From positions 1-64,000 of the forward strand of contig NZ_LAHA01000039.1 of the NCBI RefSeq assembly GCF_002608075.1: DNA of 64,000 bases, read 5' to 3'. A program made the position numbers and the translations under genes. This DNA comes from Nostoc linckia z4 (lineage in GTDB: Bacteria; Cyanobacteriota; Cyanobacteriia; Cyanobacteriales; Nostocaceae). Under the pieces are notes generated by a model, which saw only the letters and a list, made by a program, of their open reading frames with translations, did no database searches and had not been told where the DNA came from. Positions 7,996 through 16,401 of this stretch are shown one piece after another. The number at the start of each line of letters is the position of its first letter. Position 1 is the stretch's first letter.

Positions 7996-8871
7996 CTATG
8001 CCCAATCTTTAAGCATTTGCCGGAGTTCTTGTCGCCAATGGGGGGGATATTTTCCTAGAAGTGCCGAAATTTTGCCACAAGCAAGGACGGAATAGGCAGG
8101 GCGACGGGCGGGTGTGGGATATTCGGGGGTTGTAATGGGGACAATATTTTCAACCTTCAAGGGAAATCCTAGCTGTTGGGCTTCTTCAAAAATTGCAATG
8201 GCGAAGTCATACCAGCTAGCAACGCCGCTATTTGTGTAGTGGTATGTGCCTGCAATATCTGAATTTAAATGAGGAATGATTTCGGCTATGACTGCGGCTA
8301 TATCTTTTGCCCAAGTGGGGCTACCAATTTGATCGGCGACGATACGTAATTCTGGACGTTCTGCACCCAGCCGTAGCATGGTTTTAACAAAATTACTTTT
8401 GCCAAAGTTTCCATAAACCCAAGCTGTGCGGAGGATGAGGTGATTGGTGCAATTTTCTCGAATTGCTTGTTCTCCTGTGAGTTTGGTTTTTCCATAAACA
8501 CTCAAGGGGTTTGTGGCATCGGTTTCTTGATATGGCCGACAGCCGTTACCATCAAAAACGTAATCGGTGGAAATATGAATTAAGAAAGCTCCCAATTTTT
8601 GGCTTTCTTCGGCGAGAATCAAAGGCGCAGTGCCATTAATAGCGGTGGCTAGTTCTGGTTCGGTTTCGGCTTTGTCTACGGCGGTATAAGCAGCAGCGTT
8701 AATGATAATTTGCGGTTGCTTCGATTTGATAATGTTACGCAGAGTATCAGGTTCGGTAAGGTCTACTGTTGGGCGTGCCACTGAGATAACATTGCCGTAA
8801 GATGGCAGAATTTGTTGCAATTCTTGACCGACTTGACCGTTGCTACCAATTAGCAGAATTGATTTAGTCAT
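7996..8871 (-). CDS. rfbD: dTDP-4-dehydrorhamnose reductase
   Basis: A 291-residue RmlD-type SDR that reduces dTDP-4-keto-L-rhamnose to dTDP-L-rhamnose with NAD(P)H. Motifs are the N-terminal LLIGSNGQVG, the family block NAAAYTAVDKAE, ISTDYVFDG, the active-site Tyr-x3-Lys in SVYGKTK, and RTAWVYG. Length is normal. It is the last gene of the polysaccharide operon, 33 bases downstream of rfbC, with a short TTATTAGTCA repeat between them. It converges on the truncated HAD gene. Confidence 0.95.
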   Translation of the reverse strand: MTKSILLIGSNGQVGQELQQILPSYGNVISVARPTVDLTEPDTLRNIIKSKQPQIIINAAAYTAVDKAETEPELATAINGTAPLILAEESQKLGAFLIHISTDYVFDGNGCRPYQETDATNPLSVYGKTKLTGEQAIRENCTNHLILRTAWVYGNFGKSNFVKTMLRLGAERPELRIVADQIGSPTWAKDIAAVIAEIIPHLNSDIAGTYHYTNSGVASWYDFAIAIFEEAQQLGFPLKVENIVPITTPEYPTPARRPAYSVLACGKISALLGKYPPHWRQELRQMLKDWA

Positions 8872-8904
8872 TAGTTATTAGTCATTAGTTATTAGGCATT
8901 GTAT

Positions 8905-9450
8905 TTAATCAAAGATTTCGGCAGTTTTTAAAGATTTACCAGCTTCATCTTTAGCTGATAAAATCGGTGGGGCACTCAAAGGCCAGTCTATAGCTATATC
9001 TGGATCGTTCCAGAGGATTGTACGATCGCCTTGGGGTGCGTAGTAATCTGTAGTTTTATATAGCACTTCGGCTGTTTCTGAAAGTACGAGAAAACCGTGA
9101 GCAAAGCCTATTGGTATCCAAAGTAGGCGTTTGTTCTCAGCACTAAGTTCATAACCCACCCATTTACCAAATGTGGGGGAACTTTTTCTAATATCTACGG
9201 CTACGTCAAATATGGTACCTGCAATCACGCGAACCAGTTTACCTTGTGGTTGTTGGATTTGGTAATGCAATCCACGCAAGACGTTTTGTTTTGAGAAAGA
9301 ATGGTTGTCTTGGACAAAGTTGGCACTCACACCAGTTTCTTGAGTAAATTTTTGCTGGTTATAAGCTTCAAAAAAGAAACCGCGATCGTCTGCAAATACT
9401 TTAGGTTCGATTTGTATAACTTCAGGTATTTTGGTATGTGTAATGCTCAT
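8905..9450 (-). CDS. rfbC: dTDP-4-dehydrorhamnose 3,5-epimerase
   Basis: A 181-residue RmlC cupin that epimerises dTDP-4-keto-6-deoxyglucose at C3 and C5. Diagnostic residues are the catalytic His in VLRGLHYQ, the basic/aromatic strand QGKLVRVIAG, FDVAVDIRKSSPTFG, the GFAHGFLVLS block and the catalytic-region Tyr in VLYKTTDYY. The start is placed at ATG 9450 (MSITHTKIPEV), where homology begins; an in-frame ATG seven codons upstream reads MDLGLKS and looks non-native. It lies between rfbA and rfbD. Confidence 0.95.
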   Translation of the reverse strand: MSITHTKIPEVIQIEPKVFADDRGFFFEAYNQQKFTQETGVSANFVQDNHSFSKQNVLRGLHYQIQQPQGKLVRVIAGTIFDVAVDIRKSSPTFGKWVGYELSAENKRLLWIPIGFAHGFLVLSETAEVLYKTTDYYAPQGDRTILWNDPDIAIDWPLSAPPILSAKDEAGKSLKTAEIFD

Positions 9451-9496
9451 TGATTTCAATCCCAAATCCAAAATTTAAAATGCAAAATAGAGTAAA

Positions 9497-10573
9497 TCAC
9501 GTGAGTTCAATTTGACAATCATCACCAATTAGGAATCGTAAAGCTTTTGGGCGACGGGGTGCAATAGTCAATTGGGCGCGTTGTCCAATGACACTATCGA
9601 TAATGCGCTGATGGATGCCAGCAATTTTCGCACCTTCTAAAATTACGCTGTGTTCTAAATCTGTATCAATGAGTGTGGCATTGTTGGCAATGCTACTATA
9701 AGGGCCGATGAAGCAGTTTTCTAAATGACAATTGTTGCCAATGATTACTGGGCCGCGAATTGTGCAATTAATAACTTGAGATTTTGCACCGATTTTCACT
9801 CGCCCAATAATCTGACTTTGGGCATCGACTTCAGCGAGATTTGATGGTGTCAAATAGGTGTCAAGAACTAAACGATTAGCTTCTAATAAGTCATCTTTTT
9901 TACCAGTATCTAGCCACCAACCTTGGAGTTTATGTGCAACAACCTGTTTTTGTTGATTAATTAGATACTGGATGGCATCAGTGATTTCCAGTTCGCCTCT
10001 AGCAGAAGGTTGGATATTAGCGATCGCATCAAAAATGATGTGAGAAAAGAAATAAACCCCCACCAATGCGAGATTTGAAGGCGGAATTTTCGGTTTTTCA
10101 ATTAGCTGCAATACCTTTCCTCCATCGTCAACCTCAGCCACACCAAAGGCGCTAGGATTGGCAACAGGACGCAAGAGAATTAAAGCATCAGGCTGTTGTT
10201 GGCTAAATTGTTGCAAAAAGTACTTTAAGTCGCCTAATTGAATTAGGTTGTCGCCCAAGTACATTACAAAGGGAGAATCCTTCAAAAACGGACGGGCGAT
10301 TTGGACAGCGTGAGCAAGTCCAGCTGGCTGTTCTTGTAGTATGTAGGTAATCTTGGCTCCGAAGAATTCACCATTTCCAGTTTTTGCTTGGACTTCCGCA
10401 CCAGTTTCCGGGCTGATAATGATGCCAATATCAGTAATACCAGCAGCAACCATCTCTTCAATGCCGTACCATAAAACAGGTTTATTAGCGACTGGTACCA
10501 GTTGTTTTGCTCCACTGTAGGTGAGAGGACGCAGACGTGTGCCTTTACCACCAGAGAGAATTAATGCTTTCAT
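9497..10573 (-). CDS. rfbA: Glucose-1-phosphate thymidylyltransferase, long form
   Basis: A 358-residue nucleotidyltransferase making dTDP-glucose from glucose-1-phosphate and dTTP. It has the N-terminal GGKGTRLRPLT signature, KQLVPVANKP, the LGDN metal-binding motif and IEKP. A C-terminal left-handed beta-helix of hexapeptides (IGRVKIGAKSQVINCTIRGP and on) adds about 100 residues relative to the enteric RmlA. This is the long RfbA/StrD-like type common in actinobacteria, archaea and cyanobacteria. It heads the rfbA-rfbC-rfbD trio; rfbB (4,6-dehydratase) is not in this window and must be elsewhere. Confidence 0.93.
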   Translation of the reverse strand: MKALILSGGKGTRLRPLTYSGAKQLVPVANKPVLWYGIEEMVAAGITDIGIIISPETGAEVQAKTGNGEFFGAKITYILQEQPAGLAHAVQIARPFLKDSPFVMYLGDNLIQLGDLKYFLQQFSQQQPDALILLRPVANPSAFGVAEVDDGGKVLQLIEKPKIPPSNLALVGVYFFSHIIFDAIANIQPSARGELEITDAIQYLINQQKQVVAHKLQGWWLDTGKKDDLLEANRLVLDTYLTPSNLAEVDAQSQIIGRVKIGAKSQVINCTIRGPVIIGNNCHLENCFIGPYSSIANNATLIDTDLEHSVILEGAKIAGIHQRIIDSVIGQRAQLTIAPRRPKALRFLIGDDCQIELT

Positions 10574-10578
10574 AAGGG

Positions 10579-10830
10579 TTAGTCATTGGTCATTGGGCAT
10601 TGGGCATGGGGCATGGGGCATGGGGCATGGGGCATTGGGCATTGGGCATGGGGTATTGGGGATGGGAAGAGGACAAGGTAGACAAGGTAGCAATCTTTCT
10701 CTCCGAAGTTCTGATGGTCGGAAACCTCCGCTCAGACTTCTCTCCTTGTCTCCCTTGTCTCCCCCATCTCCCCATCTCCCCATCTCCCTTGTCTCCTTGT
10801 CTCCCTCCTCCCCCTCATCTCCCCAGTCCC
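10579..10830. repeat. Compound repeat region: GGGCATN heptamers, GACAAGG palindrome and CCCCATCT
   Basis: 10579-10667 holds a run of the heptamer GGGCATG/GGGCATT (short tandemly repeated repetitive sequence). From 10669 GGACAAGGTAGACAAGGTAG begins an imperfect palindrome closing with CTCCTTGTCTCCCTTGTCTC near 10741-10762, then CCCCATCT units. ORFs translating this region on either strand are low-complexity artefacts. It forms the 279-bp spacer between the glycosyltransferase gene and rfbA. Confidence 0.9.
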
Positions 10831-10852
10831 CGCCTTATTCAACGGTAATATT

Positions 10853-11920
10853 CTACACGTAGCGGGCTAATACTTCGGCGGTGGCTTGTCCGGTTTTTTG
10901 CCAACTGAATTGTTGGGAGCGGATAATTCCCTGGTTAGAAAGGCGCGATCGCAATGTCGAGTCAATGGCGATCGCTTCCATCGCCTCTGTAATTTCTCTG
11001 GTGTTGTAGGGGTTAATTAGAATCGCCGCATCCCCAGCTACTTCTGGTAGGGAGGAAAGATTGGAGGTAATTACTGGAGTACCACAAGCCATTGCTTCCA
11101 GGACTGGTAAACCAAAACCTTCCCAAAGACTAGGGAAAACAAGGGCGATGGCTTGATTGATAATTTTGGGCAATTCGCTGTAAGGAACGTAGTCAAGGAA
11201 TTTTACTTGATGGCTGATGCCTAGTTGAGCAACTTGGGCTTTTAAAGTCGGGGTGTAACGGCCATCGCTTGGCCCTGCTAGCCAGAGTTCATAGTCGCTG
11301 TTATTGGGTAGTGCAGCAAAGGCAGCAATTAGTCGATGTAAGTTTTTGTAAGTATTTTGCCGTCCAATGTAGAGAAAATAATTACGGGTGGGGAGATTGA
11401 GAACACAAAAGTGAGTGCGATCGTAAGCAAGGGGAATGGGGGTGATTTTGCGATCGGGAATTTGGTAAAAATCGGTAATGTCTTTAGCTGTAGCTTGGGA
11501 ATTGCAGATTATATGTTGTGCCTGCTTGAGGATTTGGGGAACGTAGTAGCGATGATATGGTGTCAGGGGTGAAAAACTTTTAGGAAAACGCAAGGGAATA
11601 AAGTCGTGAACCATCACGACAAAAGAGCAGTTTGTATAAATAGGTGCTTCTGGCAGCAAGGAAAATAAAACCTGAGATTTGAGCTTTTTATAAATTTGCG
11701 GTAATTGAAATTGCGTCCAAAAAAGCCGTTTCAAATGACCTTTTAATCCTTGTTCTGGGGTTAGGTCAGAGGGAATTGGATAGCAGTTATAACCAGAAAT
11801 ATTTTGGCAAACTAAGAGTGTGGGATAAAGTTGTTGTAAATGAGGCAACAAATTTAGAGCATAAGTACTGATGCCTGTGGGTCGATTTAACAGAAATGAA
11901 AGATTAATTAACAATGTCAT
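10853..11920 (-). CDS. GT4-family glycosyltransferase (GT-B fold)
   Basis: A 355-residue retaining-type glycosyltransferase. The acceptor-binding N-terminal domain contains NRPTGISTYALNLLPHL. The donor domain starts around FLYIGRQNTYKNLHRLI and carries the E-x7-E signature in EGFGLPVLEAMACGTPVI. It has no membrane segment, so it is cytoplasmic or peripheral. The sugar specificity is not readable; rhamnose or mannose is plausible next to the dTDP-rhamnose genes. It follows the two GT2 genes in the polysaccharide operon. Confidence 0.92.
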   Translation of the reverse strand: MTLLINLSFLLNRPTGISTYALNLLPHLQQLYPTLLVCQNISGYNCYPIPSDLTPEQGLKGHLKRLFWTQFQLPQIYKKLKSQVLFSLLPEAPIYTNCSFVVMVHDFIPLRFPKSFSPLTPYHRYYVPQILKQAQHIICNSQATAKDITDFYQIPDRKITPIPLAYDRTHFCVLNLPTRNYFLYIGRQNTYKNLHRLIAAFAALPNNSDYELWLAGPSDGRYTPTLKAQVAQLGISHQVKFLDYVPYSELPKIINQAIALVFPSLWEGFGLPVLEAMACGTPVITSNLSSLPEVAGDAAILINPYNTREITEAMEAIAIDSTLRSRLSNQGIIRSQQFSWQKTGQATAEVLARYV

Positions 11921-11991
11921 TTTTCAGCATAAAAACTTCAAAATTAGAAAAACAAATTTTTCTATTTTTTACAAGCGCCAAATGAGTTAAG

Positions 11992-12840
11992 TTATTTATT
12001 TTGCTTTTTGATGACATAATCACATATACCATAAAATTTTCCTAATCCAGCTTTTGGTTTTATTAAAATTACTAATGTTGACTTGAAAATCTGAAAAATT
12101 AATCTGATTGTAAAAATAAATTTATTTGTATGCTTATCCATTGTTAATAGATAACTATAGGTAGCATTTCTAAATTTTTTAAAAATGTTTCTATTAGTAA
12201 TTGATGATACTTCATGCCAAACTACAAAATTATTATTTATTCCAATTACATGTCCTTGATTTTTATACCTTAAGCAAAAGTCTACATCTTCGTAATAAAG
12301 AAAGTAATCAGAGTCAAAATAAGGGCATTCAGAAAAATTATTCAAATTAAGAATTAAACTACAGCCAGAAATCCAATCACAATTTACATAATCAGCATCT
12401 ATATTTTTTACCTTTTTTTCGGTAATAATGGCACCATTTGTAGGAATAAATCGACCGCCAGCAAACCAAACTTGATTTTTCGGCGTAGAGATAAATGTAC
12501 CAAGAATTGAAATTTCTGGATGCAACTCAAAAAAAGGCTGAATTTTATCTAAAGTATTTTCTGTGAAATAAGCATCTGGATTAATTATCCAAACATAGGC
12601 TTGGGGGTCTTGAATGTAAATCCATTTTAAGCCTAAATTACAAGCACAACCAAAACCTAAATTAGCCCCTGCATCAAAAATCAATACAGATTCAGTTTTG
12701 AGGTTATCAATCGAGCGATCGTCTGGAGAGTTATTGATAATAATAACTTTGTAGTCAATATTGCTGGTCTTTTGAATAGAATTAATTAATTTAGAAATTA
12801 AATTTTCACAATAGTAATTAACTGTTAAAAAATAAATCAC
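11992..12840 (-). CDS. GT2-family glycosyltransferase
   Basis: A 282-residue GT-A enzyme. The nucleotide-binding start is IYFLTVNYYCENLISKLI, followed by VIIINNSPDD and GANLGFGCACNLGL. The DxD equivalent is NPDAYF. The C-terminal acceptor region has SDYFLYYEDVDFCLRYKNQG and a terminal amphipathic/hydrophobic stretch (FTIRLIFQIFKSTLVILI) that may bind the membrane. The layout is that of rhamnosyltransferase-like GT2 enzymes. The coding DNA is clearly more AT-rich than rfbACD, as often seen in variable surface-polysaccharide genes. Confidence 0.9.
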   Translation of the reverse strand: MIYFLTVNYYCENLISKLINSIQKTSNIDYKVIIINNSPDDRSIDNLKTESVLIFDAGANLGFGCACNLGLKWIYIQDPQAYVWIINPDAYFTENTLDKIQPFFELHPEISILGTFISTPKNQVWFAGGRFIPTNGAIITEKKVKNIDADYVNCDWISGCSLILNLNNFSECPYFDSDYFLYYEDVDFCLRYKNQGHVIGINNNFVVWHEVSSITNRNIFKKFRNATYSYLLTMDKHTNKFIFTIRLIFQIFKSTLVILIKPKAGLGKFYGICDYVIKKQNK

Positions 12841-12942
12841 TGTATTTATATTAAGTTGACATTTTTATTAATTTTACCAATTAATAATTATATCATTATT
12901 AATATTTTTTTAGCACGCCATCTGTGCAATTAATTTTCAAAC

Positions 12943-13057
12943 TATAGCGTTTACTAGTCTGCTGAGGTACAAATCTCTGCGTACCTTTGCGCTTTACTTT
13001 GCGCCCCTCTGCGTTTCAAAATATTATCTGTACCTCACTTAACTGGGAATCGCTATA
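12943..13057. repeat. MITE-like imperfect palindrome in glycosyltransferase intergenic gap
   Basis: TATAGCG at the left end and CGCTATA at the right end bound an element of about 115 bp. Inside them GCTGAGGTAC and GTACCTCACTT form a longer imperfect inverted repeat. The inner part (CTCTGCGTACCTTTGCG and GCGCCCCTCTGCGTTTC) is typical of cyanobacterial dispersed repeats. It occupies most of the 368-bp gap 12841-13208; no gene is seen there. Confidence 0.7.
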
Positions 13058-13208
13058 ATATTCATACTCATGTTTAAAAAATCAGATAAGTTCGGCTTTC
13101 CTGAATAAAAATATGAATTTATTTCACGCAGAATCTCAGAAAGTAAGAGTTTGAGAAATGAAGTTTTTGACTATCATCAGAAATTCTCTATTCAATCCTC
13201 AGTGGTTT

Positions 13209-14129
13209 TTACAACCAAGTTTTTCCCAACTTTCCTTGAAAGCCATGCAATGTTCCCAGCAAACAAGCCCATATTTTTAGAAATTTTTCTTCAGGGTCAT
13301 ACAGTAAAATTGTGACTATTCTGCGGAGTAAATATTTTATGCGTTTAACACAACTGGTTAATCGATAGAAGCCTTGGGCGTAGCGAGTTTCTAAATAAGT
13401 GTGATTTCGATTAATGTAGTAGTTACGTAAGCCAGAGTATTTGTGAACAATTACTTCTCGCTGAAAAAATTTTACTTTAATTGGATTACCAAAATTATGA
13501 TACATAATCGCTTTCGTAATTATCAGATTACGAAATCCCTGTTTTTGTAGTCTCAGCCCATACTCAAGGTCAATTCCGTCGATAAACAATTCTGCACGAG
13601 GAAAACCAACAGTTTTAGCAGCAGCAATAGAAATCAGAGAACCAGAAGTTATGGGAGAGTCGCATTCAAAAAAATCAACATTACTATTATGTTTGCAGCC
13701 TATAAAATGGTCTTTTACAAAAACTGCTCCCGATATAATTGTCTCAGTTTTGCGATCGATGGGAGTAGGAGCAATAATCCCAATTTTTTTATCCTGCTCT
13801 AAAGATAATTTATTATAATAATTTAACAAAATTTCTAAACAATTGTGGGTCGGCAAACTGTCTTGGTCAAAAGTCCATAAAAAATCGTAACGTTCTTTTA
13901 TAGCCCATTCCAGCGCTACTACTAAACCTCGACCAATACCAACATTTTCTGGATAATGGTGTATAAAAATAGATACACTATTATCTATTTGTAGTAATTT
14001 TTCATCAGAATTATCTACAATAAAAATACTATCTATTGGTATAGATTGAGATTTAATAGCTTGTACACAATCGCTAGCAGCTTGTTTATCTTTATAGACG
14101 GTTATGTAAGCTGCCACTTTTACTGTCAT
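13209..14129 (-). CDS. GT2-family glycosyltransferase, rhamnosyltransferase-like
   Basis: A 306-residue GT-A enzyme. Its start VAAYITVYKDKQAASDCVQAI, the SIFIVDNSDE strand, ENVGIGRGLVVALEWA and WTFDQDSLP (DQD as the metal-binding triad) are hallmarks of the RfbF/RgpB-type rhamnosyltransferase group. Together with rfbACD this makes L-rhamnose the likely donor sugar, though that is inference. The C-terminal third is basic, with RRIVTILLY possibly membrane-associated. Confidence 0.9.
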   Translation of the reverse strand: MTVKVAAYITVYKDKQAASDCVQAIKSQSIPIDSIFIVDNSDEKLLQIDNSVSIFIHHYPENVGIGRGLVVALEWAIKERYDFLWTFDQDSLPTHNCLEILLNYYNKLSLEQDKKIGIIAPTPIDRKTETIISGAVFVKDHFIGCKHNSNVDFFECDSPITSGSLISIAAAKTVGFPRAELFIDGIDLEYGLRLQKQGFRNLIITKAIMYHNFGNPIKVKFFQREVIVHKYSGLRNYYINRNHTYLETRYAQGFYRLTSCVKRIKYLLRRIVTILLYDPEEKFLKIWACLLGTLHGFQGKLGKTWL

Positions 14130-14227
14130 TGATTTAAATGTTATGTAACAAACCTATTTATGTATTTTAGACTTTAATACTCTAATTTTGAGGTTGGTGC
14201 ATCGAGATACTTTTAAAATAGTCTTGA

Positions 14228-15298
14228 TTAATAACCAAAATTTCTAGATGTTTGGGCATGATACATTTCTTCTAATATTTGCCGCAGATCGTACTTATAT
14301 TCCCATTTTGGATAGTGAGAACGAAACTTTCTGACATCTGAAATGTACCAGATATGATCGCCAGAGCGATTTTCTTCTGTATAAGAATATTTTAGTTTTT
14401 TACCGGTGATGTCTTCGCAAATTGAAATTGCTTCTAACATAGAACAATTACTATGTCGAGAACCTCCGATATTATACACTTCGCCACATCTGGGATTTTG
14501 ATAAAAGTGATAAAAAGCGTTAACTAAATCGTAACTGTGAATATTATCTCTAACTTGTTTGCCTTGATAGCCAAATATGGTGTAAGTGTCACCAGTAATG
14601 GTACATTTCATTAAGTAAGCTAGAAAACCATGTAACTGAGCGCCAGAATGGTTAGGGCCAGTTAAGCAACCTCCTCTAAAGCTCACAGTTCTCATGCCGA
14701 AGTATTTACCATATTCTTGCACTAAAACGTCTGCGGCAACTTTAGAAACACCAAATAAAGAATGTTTGGAGTTATCAATTGTCATTGATTCGTCAATACC
14801 TTCTTGATATTGATGATTTGGTTCAATTTCCCAACGGATTGCTAACTCTTGTAAAGGTAAATAGTTGGGAGTATCGCCATAGACTTTGTTGGTGGAAGTA
14901 AATATAAAAATTGCATCTGGGCAATGTTGTCGAGTTGCTTCTAGTAATACTAAAGTCCCGTTAGCATTAACTGTAAAATCTGTATGCGGGTCTTTTGCCG
15001 CCCAATCATGAGATGGTTGTGCTGCTGTATGAATAATCAGACAAATATCAGAGGAATATTCTTGAAAGAGGTTTTCAATTGCAGAGCGATCGCGGATATC
15101 AATATCATAATGACGATAGCTGTCACCATATTTATCTTCTAAAATGCGACGATTCCACTCTGTTGATGCAGATTCTCCAAAAAACACCGCCCGCATATTA
15201 TTATCAATACCTACAACATTAAAACCGTTCTGAGCAAAATAATGAACCGATTCGGAACCAATTAGACCAGATGAACCAGTAATTAAAACGGTAGGCAT
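14228..15298 (-). CDS. RfbE-like NAD-dependent epimerase (CDP-paratose 2-epimerase family)
   Basis: A 356-residue extended SDR. The Rossmann motif is LITGSSGLIGSE. HTAAQPSHDWAA, STNKVYGD, RGGCLTGPNHSGA and GYQGKQVRDNIHSYDL are the signature blocks of the RfbE (CDP-tyvelose 2-epimerase) family. The usual catalytic Tyr-x3-Lys is replaced by Phe in SLFGVSK, with the Lys kept. The substrate is therefore uncertain; a nucleotide-sugar role in the adjacent polysaccharide is likely. It lies 35 bases downstream of the second epimerase gene and is probably co-transcribed with it. Confidence 0.85.
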   Translation of the reverse strand: MPTVLITGSSGLIGSESVHYFAQNGFNVVGIDNNMRAVFFGESASTEWNRRILEDKYGDSYRHYDIDIRDRSAIENLFQEYSSDICLIIHTAAQPSHDWAAKDPHTDFTVNANGTLVLLEATRQHCPDAIFIFTSTNKVYGDTPNYLPLQELAIRWEIEPNHQYQEGIDESMTIDNSKHSLFGVSKVAADVLVQEYGKYFGMRTVSFRGGCLTGPNHSGAQLHGFLAYLMKCTITGDTYTIFGYQGKQVRDNIHSYDLVNAFYHFYQNPRCGEVYNIGGSRHSNCSMLEAISICEDITGKKLKYSYTEENRSGDHIWYISDVRKFRSHYPKWEYKYDLRQILEEMYHAQTSRNFGY

Positions 15299-15333
15299 AA
15301 TATTTGCAATTCCCTCACACTACAATCATTAGT

Positions 15334-16401
15334 TTAGGATAAAACGGGCTTCAGAATTGTTTCATACTCAAGAATCCAGCGATAAATATCTCTCAGAGTT
15401 TGTTCTGGGTTTATCATTGGTTTCCATCCAGTCTTAGAAATTATTTTGGAAGAATCTGTAATATAAATAGGAATATCACCTTGTCTGGCTGTTTGTTCTG
15501 ATGCAATGGCAATAGATTTTCCAGTAATTTCCTCACATAATTTAGTAGTTTCTAATAGCGATAAACTATTATCAACACCTCCACCAACATTTAAAACATC
15601 TCCATCGAGTTCAGAAAAATTTTCTAACTGGTAATCAATAAGGCGTAACAAATCTTCTATATGCAATAAATCTCTAACTTGTTTACCTGTACCGCCATAG
15701 CCTATATAACTGAGAGATTTTTCAAAATAGTGTGCAGCTAACCACAAAACAAAAACACCTTGGTCAACTTTACCCATTTGCCAAGGCCCTGTAATTACAC
15801 CACAACGGTTAACTATTGCCTGAATATTATAGGCTTGTCGATATTCTTCGATGAGCATTTCCGAGGCTAGTTTAGTAGTACCATATAAAGAACGGTAGCT
15901 TTGAAGTGGAAATTCCTCTGCAATACCTAAATCAGATACGCCTGGTATTGTTTGTTCTACAGCAATGTTAAAACGGGTTGGTAGTTCTACTAAATTAATT
16001 GATTTTAGTGTTTCAATCGGATAAACGCGGCTAGTGGATAGAAACAACAAACGAGCTTGAATTTGTCTAGCTAATTCCAGAACATTGATAGTTCCTACTA
16101 AATTAGTTTGCAGGACATATTGAGGAGAATTAAATCCTGCAAGTACAGAAGGTTCAGCAGAACAATCAATAATAGTATCTACATCAAAGGTTCCAGGATC
16201 TAAATCGCTAGCGGAACGAATGTCGCCATGAATAAATTCAATTCCTAAATGTTTAAATCTCGGAAGATTTAATTCTGAACCGCGTCGTCGGAGATTATCA
16301 AAACATATAATTTGCCACTGAAAATGATGCTTTTTTAAATGAATTGCTAAGGAACTACCAACAAAACCAGCCCCTCCTAAAATTAGAACCTTCTCAGCCA
16401 T
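15334..16401 (-). CDS. RfbE-like NAD-dependent nucleotide-sugar epimerase/dehydratase, second copy
   Basis: A 355-residue extended SDR related to its neighbour at 14228. The Rossmann motif is ILGGAGFVGSSLA. CSAEPSVLAGF replaces the HTAAQPS block and LSTSRVYPI replaces STNKVYGD. The catalytic pair is intact here (Tyr-x3-Lys in SLYGTTK), and GGTGKQVRDLLHIEDL is the family's late motif. It overlaps the 3' end of the GtrA-GT2 gene by eight bases. The two RfbE-like enzymes may act as a pair or heterodimer; this is speculation from adjacency. Confidence 0.85.
   Translation of the reverse strand: MAEKVLILGGAGFVGSSLAIHLKKHHFQWQIICFDNLRRRGSELNLPRFKHLGIEFIHGDIRSASDLDPGTFDVDTIIDCSAEPSVLAGFNSPQYVLQTNLVGTINVLELARQIQARLLFLSTSRVYPIETLKSINLVELPTRFNIAVEQTIPGVSDLGIAEEFPLQSYRSLYGTTKLASEMLIEEYRQAYNIQAIVNRCGVITGPWQMGKVDQGVFVLWLAAHYFEKSLSYIGYGGTGKQVRDLLHIEDLLRLIDYQLENFSELDGDVLNVGGGVDNSLSLLETTKLCEEITGKSIAIASEQTARQGDIPIYITDSSKIISKTGWKPMINPEQTLRDIYRWILEYETILKPVLS

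Noticed and set aside
10521..10862. Several overlapping ORFs on both strands upstream of rfbA
   Set aside because: They translate heptamer and octamer repeats (GMGHGAWGMGH, PHAPCPMPN) and have no coding features.
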